A DNA stretch of 64,000 nt from NCBI RefSeq assembly GCF_013408535.1, contig NZ_JACBZA010000001.1, forward strand, positions 3,618,850 through 3,682,849. Direction: 5' to 3'. The notes beneath the pieces are model-generated. The model had not been told where the DNA came from. It did no database searches and saw nothing but the letters and a program-made list of their open reading frames with translations. Positions 33,067 to 42,308 of this stretch are shown piece by piece. How positions within the stretch are numbered: the first letter of the stretch is position 1; each line of letters opens with the position of its first letter. The DNA is from Actinopolymorpha cephalotaxi (GTDB lineage: Bacteria; Actinomycetota; Actinomycetes; Propionibacteriales; Actinopolymorphaceae). The translations under genes were made by a program, and so were the position numbers.

Positions 33067-35784
33067 TCAGATCCGGACCCTGGCCTGCTCGGCGTCCGTG
33101 AGCTCCTCCAGCCGGGCGCGCAGCCGGTCCGGCGTGAGCGGCAGTTCGCGCACCCGGATGCCCACCGCGTCGTCGACCGCGTTGGCCAGCGCCGCGGGAG
33201 TGGGCGGGGTGGACGCCTCGCCCGCGCCGAGGGGCGGAAGGCCGGGCCGGTCGAGGAGCACGACCTCCAGCGCGGGCACGTCGGCGAACCGCAGCACCGG
33301 GTACGTCGTCCAGTCCAGGCTCTCCACCCCGTCGGCGCCGTGGCGTACCTGCTCGTACAACGCGCGGCTCAGGCCCTGCAGCACGCCGCCCTCCAGCTGG
33401 TTGCGCAGCCCGTCGGGGTTGACCACCACGCCGGCGTCGCAGGCGACCACGACCCGGCGGACCGCGACCATCCCGGTGGCGGCGTCCACGTCGACCTCGG
33501 CCACCTGGGCGACGTAGGCCTTGCTGCCCTTGTACCTCGTCACCGCCACGCCCTGGCCGCACCCGTTCTGACCGCCCTGACCAGTCGGCCCGACCCGCTC
33601 CCGCCAGCCGGCGTGCGCGGCGGCCGCCTCCAGCACCGCCCGGGCCCGCTCGTCGCGCAGGTGGGCGAGCCGGAACGCGACCGGGTCCGCGCCGGCGGCC
33701 TCGGCCAGCTCGTCCATGAACGACTCGATGGCGAAGGTGTTGAAGTAGCCGCCGAGGGAACGCAACGCCGACGTACGCAGCGGCCCGGGGGCGTACTCGC
33801 CCACGATGTCGCGGGCGCCGAGCTCGTACAGCGGTTCGGCACTGCGCACCCCGCCCTCGCCGCCACCCGACCACGGCCGCGGGCCGGCGTTCGCGCGCAG
33901 CCAGGACACCACCAGCCGGTCGCCGGTGCCGTGCGGGCGCGCGGTGTGCGCGTCGGTGCGGATGCGGTGCCGCCAGGCGGTGACGCGGCCGTCGGCGTCC
34001 AGGCTCGCCGCCAGGTCGGCCGACATCGGCGGGCCGTACGGCTCCCAGCCGAACTCGTCCTGCACGGCGTACTGGAACCGCACCGGCCGGCCGGGCACGG
34101 CACGGGCCGCGGCCACCGCGAACCCGGCCGCGTCGTCGGCGCCGTTGTGCCCGTAACACCCGGGGCCGTCCACGTGCCGGACGGTCAGCGCGTCCTCGGG
34201 CAGGCCGAACGCGGCGGCGAGCTCGCGGCGCAGCGGATAGACGCCCTGGCTGTGCGTCCACACCGTGGTGCGGACGGTGCGGTCAGGGTGGTCGGTGGGG
34301 TCAGTGCGCTCAGGCTCGACCAGGGCGACCGCGCTCGACGGGGCGACGGAGGCGTGCGCCTCGTACGGCTTGGCGTAGGAGGCCCGGACCACTCGCCCCG
34401 AAGCCAGCGCCTGTTCGGCTCCGGGCTCCTCGACGACCGGCGTGCGCACGGGTGCTTCGGTCCGGGCCGCCGGTCCGGTGCCGGGGTGGTCGTACTCCCA
34501 GCGGGTGGTCCGGGCGATCCGGCGTACCGCCCGGACCGCGACCTCCTCCCGGGTGGCCACCACGAGCAGCAGCCGGCCGTCGTGCAGGACCGCCTCCACC
34601 CCGGGCAGGTCCCTCGCGGCCGAGAGGTCGACGGCGACCGGCCGGGCGTCCTCGCGCGGCGGCAGAAGTGCCCGGGCGTACAGCATGCCGGGCAGAGCGA
34701 GGTCGTGGACGTACGCGGGCGCACCGGTCAGCTTGGCCGGCAGGTCGCTGCGCGGCGCCGCCTCCCCCACCGGTCCGCTCGCCCACCGCGGCTGGTCGTC
34801 CGGCCGGATCGGGCCTGTCGGCGGATCGTCGCCCTCGGCCGCCAGCCGGCGGTACGCCACGGCGGCCCGGGCCAGCGCCGTTCCGCCGGCCTCCAGGGAG
34901 TTGCTGCCCGCGGTGTAGCCCTCGTCGGGCGTGCCGTCGGTGGCCGCCGAGCGGACGACGAGGCGATCCAGCGGTACGCCGAGTTCGGCCGCGACGATCT
35001 GGGCCAGTGCGGTGCGTACACCCTGTCCCAGCTCGGCCCGGCCACTGCGGACCTCGATCCGTCCGTCGGGCAGGGGGCGCAGCCAGTCCTCGACGTTCGG
35101 CGCAGTCGCCAGCGCACCGGGCAGCGGCTCGGTGCGCGCAGCCGGCGGTTCGGTTGGGCGGCCGGGCTCGGCGGGAACCTCCTCCGCCGGGTCGGCGCGG
35201 ACGTCGGCCGCCACCTCCGGCGCGCCCCGGCCGTCCGCCCCGTCGTCCACCCGGACCGGTGGTGGGGACGAGGACTGCTCGTGGCCGGCGAGTTCGCGGA
35301 TCGTACGCAGGATCCGGTGATGCGTGCCGCACCGGCACAGGTGCTCGGCCAGCGCGGCCTGGATCTGGCCCTCCGTGCGGTGTGGCGAGGAACCACCGGA
35401 CGTCGACGGCTCGCCGCCGGGCGTCGCGCCGTCGAGCAGGGCGGCGGTGGACATGATGATGCCGTTCAGGCAGTAGCCACACTGGGCGGCCTGCCGGTCG
35501 AGGAACGCCTGCTGGATCGGGTGCGGGCGGTCGGGAGTACCCAGTCCCTCCGGGGTGGTGACCCGCCGGCCGGCCACCGCGGACAGCGGAAGCTGGCAGG
35601 AACGTTCGGCACGTCCGTCGACCAGAACCACACACGCACCGCACTCCCCGATCGCGCAGCCCTGCCGGACGCCGCGCAGCCCGAGGTCGTTGCGCAACAC
35701 GGTGACCAGCGGGATGTCCGGATCCAGGTCGAGGTCGGTGGTCGTGTCGTTGACGACGGTCGAGATCTGGCCGGCACTGGTCAC
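33067..35784 (-). CDS. Fused [2Fe-2S]/molybdopterin xanthine dehydrogenase-family oxidoreductase
   Basis: 905 residues that join two normally separate subunits. Residues 1-165 are the Fe-S part: Cys43, 48, 51 and 63 form the plant-ferredoxin-type cluster, and Cys102, 105, 150 and 152 the second cluster. Residues ~230-905 are an IorB-type molybdopterin subunit (GRAELGQGVRTALAQIVAAELG; ALRSLGGYFNTFAIESFMDELA; GAGEASTPPTPAALANAVDDAVG with the catalytic Glu). A Pro/Ala-rich linker joins them. There is no FAD domain, as in isoquinoline and nicotinate hydroxylases. GTG 35784 follows GGAAGGA. It is convergent with pncA, nine bases apart. The substrate is unknown. Confidence 0.85.
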   Translation of the reverse strand: MTSAGQISTVVNDTTTDLDLDPDIPLVTVLRNDLGLRGVRQGCAIGECGACVVLVDGRAERSCQLPLSAVAGRRVTTPEGLGTPDRPHPIQQAFLDRQAAQCGYCLNGIIMSTAALLDGATPGGEPSTSGGSSPHRTEGQIQAALAEHLCRCGTHHRILRTIRELAGHEQSSSPPPVRVDDGADGRGAPEVAADVRADPAEEVPAEPGRPTEPPAARTEPLPGALATAPNVEDWLRPLPDGRIEVRSGRAELGQGVRTALAQIVAAELGVPLDRLVVRSAATDGTPDEGYTAGSNSLEAGGTALARAAVAYRRLAAEGDDPPTGPIRPDDQPRWASGPVGEAAPRSDLPAKLTGAPAYVHDLALPGMLYARALLPPREDARPVAVDLSAARDLPGVEAVLHDGRLLLVVATREEVAVRAVRRIARTTRWEYDHPGTGPAARTEAPVRTPVVEEPGAEQALASGRVVRASYAKPYEAHASVAPSSAVALVEPERTDPTDHPDRTVRTTVWTHSQGVYPLRRELAAAFGLPEDALTVRHVDGPGCYGHNGADDAAGFAVAAARAVPGRPVRFQYAVQDEFGWEPYGPPMSADLAASLDADGRVTAWRHRIRTDAHTARPHGTGDRLVVSWLRANAGPRPWSGGGEGGVRSAEPLYELGARDIVGEYAPGPLRTSALRSLGGYFNTFAIESFMDELAEAAGADPVAFRLAHLRDERARAVLEAAAAHAGWRERVGPTGQGGQNGCGQGVAVTRYKGSKAYVAQVAEVDVDAATGMVAVRRVVVACDAGVVVNPDGLRNQLEGGVLQGLSRALYEQVRHGADGVESLDWTTYPVLRFADVPALEVVLLDRPGLPPLGAGEASTPPTPAALANAVDDAVGIRVRELPLTPDRLRARLEELTDAEQARVRI

Positions 35785-36084
35785 GGGCGGGTCCTTCCCT
35801 ACGTCATGCGCGTTCGCACGGCAGCGGAACGGCTCCATCCTGTCCGTCCCGTACGGCGAACACCAGGCGCAGATCAGTCATGGAGCCAACCGCACCGGGC
35901 AGGCAATGGCCCCGCTTTCCCGGACCGTCCGAGGACAGCGGCCAAACCCTCCGCCCTCGATCGCCCCGTTCCGTCGACGCAGGATAGTGATGCCACCAGC
36001 GGCTAGGCTGCGGCCTCGTGCCGACCCAGTGAGCGCGGTCCGCGGTGTACTCGTAGGTCCGAGTGAGGATGATCGGAGACCACG
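35785..36084. other. 300-base divergent intergenic region
   Basis: It lies between the oxidoreductase start and an orphan gene. No RNA, repeat or clear promoter is recognised. Confidence 0.4.
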
Positions 36085-36540
36085 GTGGTGGAGTTCAGAT
36101 GGGCAAAGGCTTCCTGGGGCCAGCGTCCCGACGTGCAACACATGTGGGAGCAGCGTCTGGAGAGCAACGACAAGTTCGAGCTTGAAGGGATGATCACGCT
36201 CGGCGGCTTCTCTCCCTACCTCTACCTGGTGGACCAGTACGTGCGTCGACTCACCCGTGAGAAGGGAGAGGAGTGGAGCCTCCGGGACTTGGAGGCCTAC
36301 AAACGACCCCGGCCGGACGACCCTGTAGGACGTCCTGCGGACGGTCACCGCAAGGTCAACCTGGACGCGACCGGGGCGACCGAGGATGAGACAGCCGCTT
36401 TGAGTATCCGGCCATGGGACGGCTACGAGTGGTCCACCATCCGGGACTGCTTCGACGACAGGGTAGATCCGCTCTACGCAGCCCTGACCTGCCTGTCCAT
36501 AGACCGCAGGTGGATGGACACCTTCAAAGCGACGAGGTAG
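36085..36540 (+). CDS. Unrecognised soluble protein
   Basis: 151 residues rich in Trp, Asp and Arg (WAKASWGQRP, then DVQHMWEQRLESNDKFELEGMI). There is no signal peptide, membrane helix or known motif. Two tandem GTGs (36085 and 36088) follow GGAG, and either could be the start. Base composition is slightly more AT-rich than the neighbours, hinting at acquisition. It ends 32 bases before a convergent methyltransferase gene. It may be a small, rapidly evolving accessory protein. Confidence 0.55.
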   Translation: MVEFRWAKASWGQRPDVQHMWEQRLESNDKFELEGMITLGGFSPYLYLVDQYVRRLTREKGEEWSLRDLEAYKRPRPDDPVGRPADGHRKVNLDATGATEDETAALSIRPWDGYEWSTIRDCFDDRVDPLYAALTCLSIDRRWMDTFKATR

Positions 36541-36572
36541 CCGACCGACAGATGATCTCAAGCGCTGCAACC

Positions 36573-37439
36573 TCAACGAGAGCCGAAGACGACCTGCCAG
36601 ACCAGCCGACAGTGCCGTAGCTCGACCGACCCACCTTGGTCGGCCAGCAGCGCTGTCAACGACTCCTTGACATCGGCGTACGAGACGCCGGAATTGCTTA
36701 CCAGCTTGCGGTACAGCTGCTCTGGGTCGTCGAAGGTCTCGGCGACGTCCAGCCACCAGCAGCCGGTCAGGGCCGCGCGCGACGCCGCCGGGTTGGTGCC
36801 GTCGCCCGATGCCGGGTCGAGCGCGCGGGTCACCCAGGAGCGAACCGTCGCGTAGTCGAAGACCTGCCCGATCCGCAGTGGTTCGGGCAGCCGGGAGTTC
36901 CACGGCGGTACGGCACCGGCAGCCCCGGTGGGATGGATGCCCAGTGCCACCGCGCCCGGTCGCGCCAGCCGCAGCGCCCAGGGCAACCAGCGTTCGAGCA
37001 CCGGCCCGCGGCGGCACACGAACAGGTCGACCGGGTCCTCCGGCAGATCGAGCTCCGCATCCGGCTCGGCGGCGAGCGTACGGAACTCCGCGTTCGCGAT
37101 CCCGCGTTCGGCGGCCAGCTCACGAGCCAGCGCGACGACGCCCGGGTCGCGGTCGACACCGACGACCCGCCGGGCGGCGGAGGCCAGCCTGCAGCTGTAC
37201 GCGCCGTGGCCGCATCCGACGTCCAGCACGGTGGCGTCCGGCCGAAGATGGGCGTGCACGAGGGCGTCGAAGAACGTCTCACCGTTGCCGGCACCCACCC
37301 GCGAACGCCAGGGATGGGTGAAGCCGTGTGCCGCCGGCCGGTCGTCGCGTTCCCACTCCGCCAGATCGGCCGGGTAGCCGGCCAGGAACCCCGCCGGACG
37401 AGCGGGCGGGGAAGAAGCCGCTCCAGGCCGGGCCGTCAC
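36573..37439 (-). CDS. Class I SAM-dependent methyltransferase
   Basis: 288 residues. Motif I VLDVGCGHGAYSCRLA (about 80-95) and the acidic GVDRDPGVVALARELA define the SAM-binding fold, and FVCRRGPVLERWLPWAL replaces the usual motif IV. The C-terminal ~60 residues are a distinct helical extension. The substrate is unknown. GTG 37439 overlaps the stop of the 64-residue membrane protein (GTGA), so the two are co-translated; the longer frame upstream is a shadow of that gene. Confidence 0.85.
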   Translation of the reverse strand: MTARPGAASSPPARPAGFLAGYPADLAEWERDDRPAAHGFTHPWRSRVGAGNGETFFDALVHAHLRPDATVLDVGCGHGAYSCRLASAARRVVGVDRDPGVVALARELAAERGIANAEFRTLAAEPDAELDLPEDPVDLFVCRRGPVLERWLPWALRLARPGAVALGIHPTGAAGAVPPWNSRLPEPLRIGQVFDYATVRSWVTRALDPASGDGTNPAASRAALTGCWWLDVAETFDDPEQLYRKLVSNSGVSYADVKESLTALLADQGGSVELRHCRLVWQVVFGSR

Positions 37440-37630
37440 CGGCCCAGCTGCCGGCGCTCCCGGATCCGGGCCAGCCGCCGCCGCTGCGACGGGTCGAGCA
37501 TGAGGTAACCGGCGACCGGAGCGCCGACCACCGCCAGCACGATCAGCAGGGCCGCCCACCAGGGCAGCAGAAGCCAGCCCACGAAGGCCACGCCCACTCC
37601 CCCGATGATCCACCACGCGCGATTCGACAT
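37436..37630 (-). CDS. 64-residue two-helix membrane protein (copy A)
   Basis: Two hydrophobic helices (about 5-23 and 25-46) are followed by a strongly basic tail, LMLDPSQRRRLARIRERRQLGR. A paralogue at 44483-44677 has the same length and the shared frame MSNR...IGGV.VA..GW.LLP.W.AALLIV.VV.APV.GYLMLD.SQRRRL. ATG 37630 follows GAAGGGGACGAG. It overlaps the methyltransferase start by four bases. The basic tail would lie in the cytoplasm and could contact nucleic acid or lipid heads. Function is unknown. Confidence 0.8.
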   Translation of the reverse strand: MSNRAWWIIGGVGVAFVGWLLLPWWAALLIVLAVVGAPVAGYLMLDPSQRRRLARIRERRQLGR

Positions 37631-37816
37631 CTCGTCCCCTTCACCCCGTTGTCCGCCCGCCCGGAGCACGCCATACGAGGCGGCCACCGGCTCCCGCACA
37701 GTCTTGCCGTCACAGTCATTGTCCGCCAACCCCCACCGGACCGGCGACCTCGCCGCGGCATCGCACCCACCGGTCCGCTCACGCTCCGGTGAGCAAAAAC
37801 CACGTGCCGGACATCA

Positions 37817-39739
37817 GTGCGCAATGCGATCCTTCCTCCCATCGTTTCCCCCGGCATCTCCGACGATTCCGTCGGCCAGTCCGACACCGCCCACCGGCGA
37901 TCCGCCCGGCGGGCGGCACTCGGCGTTCTCGTCCGGGCGTTCCCCGGCTGGACCGGCCTGATGGCCGCGCTGGCCGTCCTGGGTGGGGCGCTGCCGTCGG
38001 TGTTCGCGCTGCTGGTCGGCCGGCTGGTCGACCTGCTGCCGGCCGCCGTGCGCGGTGGGTTCTCCTCAGCCGACGGGCGCCGGATCATCACCACCCTGGT
38101 CCTGGTCGGCGGTCTCCTCCTCGCCCAGGAGGTCGTCCGGATGGTGCGTGAGCTGGTCTCCAACGAGCTGTACCGCAGGTTCGACGAGTACCTCCTGAGC
38201 CGGGTGATGGCCACCACCCTCGGCGTACCCCGGTTGGATCTTTTCGAGGATCCGGTGCTGGCCGCGGCCACCGACCGGGCGGTGCGGATCGCCCGTTTCG
38301 GACCGGGCGAGCTTGTCAGCGGGCTGTCCACGAAGTGGTCCGGCCAGGCGCAGGGCCTGGCCGCGGCCGCCGTCGCCGCCTACGTCTGGCCGGTCGCCGC
38401 CGTGGTGCTCGCCCCCTTGTGGATCGTCCTCGGCCACCACCTGCGGGCCGACTCCTACCGTGCGAACCCGTTCTGGGTGGAGCCGCTGCGGCGGGCCGGC
38501 TACCTCAAGCGGCTGGCGATGATGCCGGAGTGGGCGAAGGAGCTCCGGATCTTCGGCCTCGCCGAGTGGCTGGTGCACCGCTTCGGCGCGGAGTGGCAGC
38601 AGGTGATGGAGGAGCTGTGGCGTACCCGACGGGTCGGTTACCGCGTGTCGGGCACGCTGTTCGGCCTGGCCCTGCTGGCCAACGCCGTGGTCGTCGTCCT
38701 CGCCGCCCGCTCCGCCCTGGACGGCGGGCTGGCGGCCGGGTCGCTCGCCGTACTGGTGCAGTCGATGCTCGGCATGTCCCAGCTCGCCTCCCAGCAGGGC
38801 GACGTGTGGATCGACAACGGCGCCATACCGGTGCCCGACGTCCTCGCCCACGAACGCCTGGCGGCCACCCGCGTGCCCGCGACGGTGCCCACCCGCACCG
38901 CGCGCGGCCTGCCCACCCGGGAGATCAGCTTCGAAGCGGTGCACTTCGGCTACCCGGGCCGGGAACGCCCGGTGTTCACCGACCTCGACCTCACCATCGA
39001 GGCGGGCCGCTCGCTGGCCGTCGTGGGGCTGAACGGCGCCGGCAAGACGACGTTGACAAAGTTGCTCACCGGGTTGTCCGTGCCCCAGGCCGGCCGGATC
39101 CGGGTGGACGGGGCCGACCTGGCCGAGTTGGACCCGGTCTCGTGGCGGCGTTCGGTGGCGGCGATCTTCCAGGACTTCGTGCACTACCCGCTGCCCGCAC
39201 GGGACAACATCGGCTTCGGCGCGGTGGAGACCCTCACCGATCCCGACGTGACAGCCGTGGACGCCCGGATCCGCGCGGCGGCACGACGGGCCGGCGCGGA
39301 GCAGATCCTCGACGGCCTGCCCGCAGGGCTGGACAGCTACCTGTCCCGGCGGCACACCGGCGGCGTCGACCTGTCCGGCGGGCAGTGGCAGCGGATCGCG
39401 CTGGCCCGGGCGATGGCCGCGGTGAGCGCCGGTGCCCGGGTACTGGTGCTGGACGAGCCGACGGCGCACCTCGACGTGCGGGCGGAGGCCGATCTGTACG
39501 ACCGGTTCCTCGACCTCACCTCCGGCCTCACCGCGATCGTGATCAGCCACCGGTTCTCGACCGTACGCCGTGCCGACCGGATCGTGGTGCTGGACGGCGG
39601 GCGCATCGTGGAGGACGGCAACCACGACGAACTCCTGGCCGCTGACGGTCGTTACGCCGCGTTGTTCCGTACGCAGGCACTCCGCTACACCGACGGGGCG
39701 CAGCACACCAACGAGAAGACGGCGGCCGGCGATGCCTGA
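37817..39739 (+). CDS. ABC exporter half-transporter (membrane plus ATPase), first of a pair
   Basis: 640 residues. A six-helix membrane domain (about 35-330) is followed by a full ATPase domain: Walker A GLNGAGKTT, Q-loop IFQDFVHYPL, signature VDLSGGQWQRIALARAMA, Walker B VLVLDEPT and switch ISHRF. The sequence resembles peptide or lipid exporters of the MsbA/lantibiotic type. GTG 37817 is the annotated start but has no clear ribosome site; the true start could be up to 30 codons later. The stop overlaps the next ABC gene by eight bases, implying a heterodimer. Confidence 0.88.
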   Translation: MRNAILPPIVSPGISDDSVGQSDTAHRRSARRAALGVLVRAFPGWTGLMAALAVLGGALPSVFALLVGRLVDLLPAAVRGGFSSADGRRIITTLVLVGGLLLAQEVVRMVRELVSNELYRRFDEYLLSRVMATTLGVPRLDLFEDPVLAAATDRAVRIARFGPGELVSGLSTKWSGQAQGLAAAAVAAYVWPVAAVVLAPLWIVLGHHLRADSYRANPFWVEPLRRAGYLKRLAMMPEWAKELRIFGLAEWLVHRFGAEWQQVMEELWRTRRVGYRVSGTLFGLALLANAVVVVLAARSALDGGLAAGSLAVLVQSMLGMSQLASQQGDVWIDNGAIPVPDVLAHERLAATRVPATVPTRTARGLPTREISFEAVHFGYPGRERPVFTDLDLTIEAGRSLAVVGLNGAGKTTLTKLLTGLSVPQAGRIRVDGADLAELDPVSWRRSVAAIFQDFVHYPLPARDNIGFGAVETLTDPDVTAVDARIRAAARRAGAEQILDGLPAGLDSYLSRRHTGGVDLSGGQWQRIALARAMAAVSAGARVLVLDEPTAHLDVRAEADLYDRFLDLTSGLTAIVISHRFSTVRRADRIVVLDGGRIVEDGNHDELLAADGRYAALFRTQALRYTDGAQHTNEKTAAGDA

Positions 39740-41570
39740 CCCCGACGAGCCCGACGAGCCCACCGGCGACCTCGCCGCTCCCCCGGCCGGTCGACTTCGC
39801 ACCGCCCGGGTGATGCTCGGCCTGGCGTGGGCGGCCGACCCGCGAAGATCCGTCCTCGCGTTCGGCCTGTTCACCCTGCAGGCCCTGGTGGCGGCGCTGT
39901 TCGGCTGGTGGCTCAAGCTGCTGCTCGACGGCATCACCGCGCACGACGTCGCGCGTACGGTCCTCGCCGCGCTCGCGCTCACCGGCTCCGTCGTCGGCGG
40001 CGCGGCCCTGGACTACGCCGGCACGCGGGTCCGGATGGCGCTCAACGAACGCGCCCACCACCTGGTCGAACGCCGGCTCGCACTCACCGTGGCACGCACT
40101 CCCACCCTGGAGATCCACGAGACGCCCGCGCACCTCACCCAGCTGGAGATCCTCGTCGACGACAGCTGGGAGTTCGGCGAGGCGATCCCGTCGCTGGTCA
40201 ACGCGGCCAACGCCGCGGTCCGGGTGGTGACGACGGCGATCCTGCTGGTGAGCGTGCATCCGCTGCTGCTCGCGCTTCCGCTGTTCGGCCTGCCGATGTT
40301 GTTGCTGAGCCGGCACACCAGCGGGTTGTTCAACCTCGGCAACGAGCTCGCCGCCGAGCCCGCCCGCCGCGCGAACGACCTGTGGGAGCTGGCCACCGCC
40401 AGCGGATCCGCCAAGGAAACAAGGCTGTTCCGGCTGGGTGACCGGATCCTCGCCGGGTTCCACGCCGAGCACCGGAAGGTCCAGGCCATCCACCGGCGGC
40501 TGCAGGTCAGGGGGCAGCTGATCGGACTCGGCGCCCAGCTCGCGTTCCTGGTGGGCTACTTCGGGTCGATCGTGTTCGTCGTCGACCAGGCGGTGCGCGC
40601 GCACAACAGCGTCGGCGACGTACTCCTCACCGCCGTGCTCGCCGGACAGGTGCTCGGCCTGGTCGGCAACTCCGCGGAGATCGTCCAGTGGACGGCCCGG
40701 ACGCTCACCGCGGCCAGCAGATTCGTCTACCTCGAGGACATCGCCCACCGTGCTCGGCGGTCCGTCGACGCGACCGTGCCGTTGCCGTCGCGGCTCACCT
40801 CCGGCATTCACCTTCGCGGGCTGAGTTACCGCTATCCGCACCGCGACACCGACGTCCTCCACGACCTCGACCTGCACCTGCCGGCCGGCTCGACCGTCGC
40901 GGTGGTCGGGGACAACGGCGCGGGCAAGACCACGTTGGTCAAGCTGCTCGCCGGGCTCTACGTGCCGACGGCGGGCCGGATCGAGGTGGACGGCGCGGAC
41001 CTCGCCACCCTCGACCCCGAACGCTGGCGGCTGCGGGTGTCGGCGGCGTTCCAGGACCACGCGCGCTGGGAGTTCTCCGTACGCGAGACCGTCGGGATCG
41101 GCGACCTGACCGCGGTGGACGACGGCGCGGCGGTGGCGGCCGCGCTGGATCGGGCCGGCGCCGGCGACCTGCCCGCCACCCTGCCGGCCGGACCGGCCAC
41201 CCAGCTCGGCGCCCAGTGGCCGGGCGGAGTCGACCTGTCCGGCGGGCAGTGGCAGAAGCTCGCCGTCGGCCGGGGCATGATGCGCCAGGCGCCGCTGCTG
41301 TTGCTGCTGGACGAGCCCACCGCCGCGCTGGACGCCGAGACCGAACACCGGCTGTACGAGCGCTGGACCGTCGCCGCCCGTGAGCTGCGAAGGTCGACCG
41401 GTGCGGTGACCGTGCTGGTGTCACACCGGTTCTCGACCGTACGGATGGCCGACCTGATCGTGGTCCTCGACCGGGGCCGGATCGTGGAGTCCGGAACGCA
41501 CGCGGAGCTGGTGGCCCGCCGCGGGTTGTATGCGGAGCTGTTCGAGCTGCAGGCCGCCTCCTACCGCTGA
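39732..41570 (+). CDS. ABC exporter half-transporter, second of a pair
   Basis: 612 residues with the same architecture: an acidic ~20-residue start, six helices (about 35-310), then Walker A GDNGAGKTT, Q-loop AAFQDHARWEF, signature GVDLSGGQWQKLAVGRGMM, Walker B LLLLDEPTAALDAETE and switch VSHRFSTVRMADL. Both members of the pair have intact catalytic motifs. ATG 39732 lies inside the end of the first gene. The final codons (SYR-stop) form part of a 20-base duplication with the convergent PaiB gene. Confidence 0.9.
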   Translation: MPDPDEPDEPTGDLAAPPAGRLRTARVMLGLAWAADPRRSVLAFGLFTLQALVAALFGWWLKLLLDGITAHDVARTVLAALALTGSVVGGAALDYAGTRVRMALNERAHHLVERRLALTVARTPTLEIHETPAHLTQLEILVDDSWEFGEAIPSLVNAANAAVRVVTTAILLVSVHPLLLALPLFGLPMLLLSRHTSGLFNLGNELAAEPARRANDLWELATASGSAKETRLFRLGDRILAGFHAEHRKVQAIHRRLQVRGQLIGLGAQLAFLVGYFGSIVFVVDQAVRAHNSVGDVLLTAVLAGQVLGLVGNSAEIVQWTARTLTAASRFVYLEDIAHRARRSVDATVPLPSRLTSGIHLRGLSYRYPHRDTDVLHDLDLHLPAGSTVAVVGDNGAGKTTLVKLLAGLYVPTAGRIEVDGADLATLDPERWRLRVSAAFQDHARWEFSVRETVGIGDLTAVDDGAAVAAALDRAGAGDLPATLPAGPATQLGAQWPGGVDLSGGQWQKLAVGRGMMRQAPLLLLLDEPTAALDAETEHRLYERWTVAARELRRSTGAVTVLVSHRFSTVRMADLIVVLDRGRIVESGTHAELVARRGLYAELFELQAASYR

Positions 41571-41630
41571 ACGGCCGGGCAGGCCGACTCCTCCGGCCGG
41601 ACCGGCCGCTTCCTACCGCTGAGCGGCCGG
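41559..41630. repeat. 20-base direct repeat at the ends of two convergent genes
   Basis: TCCTACCGCTGAACGGCCGG (41559-41578) recurs at 41611-41630 with one mismatch. The first copy holds the ABC stop codon (TGA) and the second, read in reverse, holds the PaiB stop (TAG). Confidence 0.8.
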
Positions 41631-42257
41631 CCCGGCGGACTGCTCCAGCCGGCGCAGCAGGTGCGCCCTGGCCCGGTCGTCGGAACGCCCGCCTCGCGCG
41701 GCCAGCCCGGCGGCGATCTCCTCGCGGTGCTCCGCCTCCTTGTTGCCCGCGTACTTGAACTTCGCGCGTACCCCGGTGACGGTGAGCTCCAGCACCCGCA
41801 GTCCGGACAGCAGCCGCCGGTCGGCCTCGGTGGGAACGGGTACGCGGCCCGACCCGGGCTCGAAGTGGTCCAGCTGCCGGTTGAGGGCGGTCGCCTTCTC
41901 CTCCGGGTCGTCGACGACGCGTACGTCGCAGGCCAGTTGGACCGTGGCGTAGAACGACGTCGGTACGCCGTGTTCGACCGGCGTTCCCGGCGGGGCCTGC
42001 CAGCGGGCGGGCGAGTACACGTAGTCGTCGACCACGGTCAGCACGGCGCGCGGGTGCTCGGCCAGCGGTGCCCACACAGGGTTGGGCCGGGCCAGGTGCA
42101 GCCAGACCGTCCGGTCTCCGTCGAAGAGGAAGTGGGTAGGTACGACCACGGGCAGGTCGCGGTCACGGCCGCCGGCGACCAGCTGACCGAAGTCGTGCTC
42201 GGCCAGGAAGCCGCGCCACTCGTCCTCGTCCGCCTCGTCCCACGGGTGGATCAGCAT
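41613..42257 (-). CDS. PaiB-family FMN-binding protein
   Basis: 214 residues. MLIHPWDEADEDEWRGFLAEHDFGQLV, PTHFLFDGDRTVWLHLARPNP and the strongly conserved KFKYAGNKEAEHREEIAAGL match PaiB/FMN-binding negative transcriptional regulators, which share the split-barrel flavin-reductase fold. The regulator label comes from Bacillus PaiB; the actinobacterial members are more likely flavin-dependent enzymes. ATG 42257 has an excellent ribosome site (GGAGGTGATC). It is convergent with the ABC pair. Confidence 0.88.
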   Translation of the reverse strand: MLIHPWDEADEDEWRGFLAEHDFGQLVAGGRDRDLPVVVPTHFLFDGDRTVWLHLARPNPVWAPLAEHPRAVLTVVDDYVYSPARWQAPPGTPVEHGVPTSFYATVQLACDVRVVDDPEEKATALNRQLDHFEPGSGRVPVPTEADRRLLSGLRVLELTVTGVRAKFKYAGNKEAEHREEIAAGLAARGGRSDDRARAHLLRRLEQSAGPAAQR

Positions 42258-42308
42258 TGCGGGATCACCTCCGGATGTTCGGTCGCGGTCAGGTCGTCGC
42301 GGCCGAGG

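Noticed and set aside
36653-36671. TGTCAA-N7-TTGACA hairpin like the convergent terminators
   Set aside because: It lies inside the methyltransferase coding sequence, and the stem is only six pairs, so it is probably chance.
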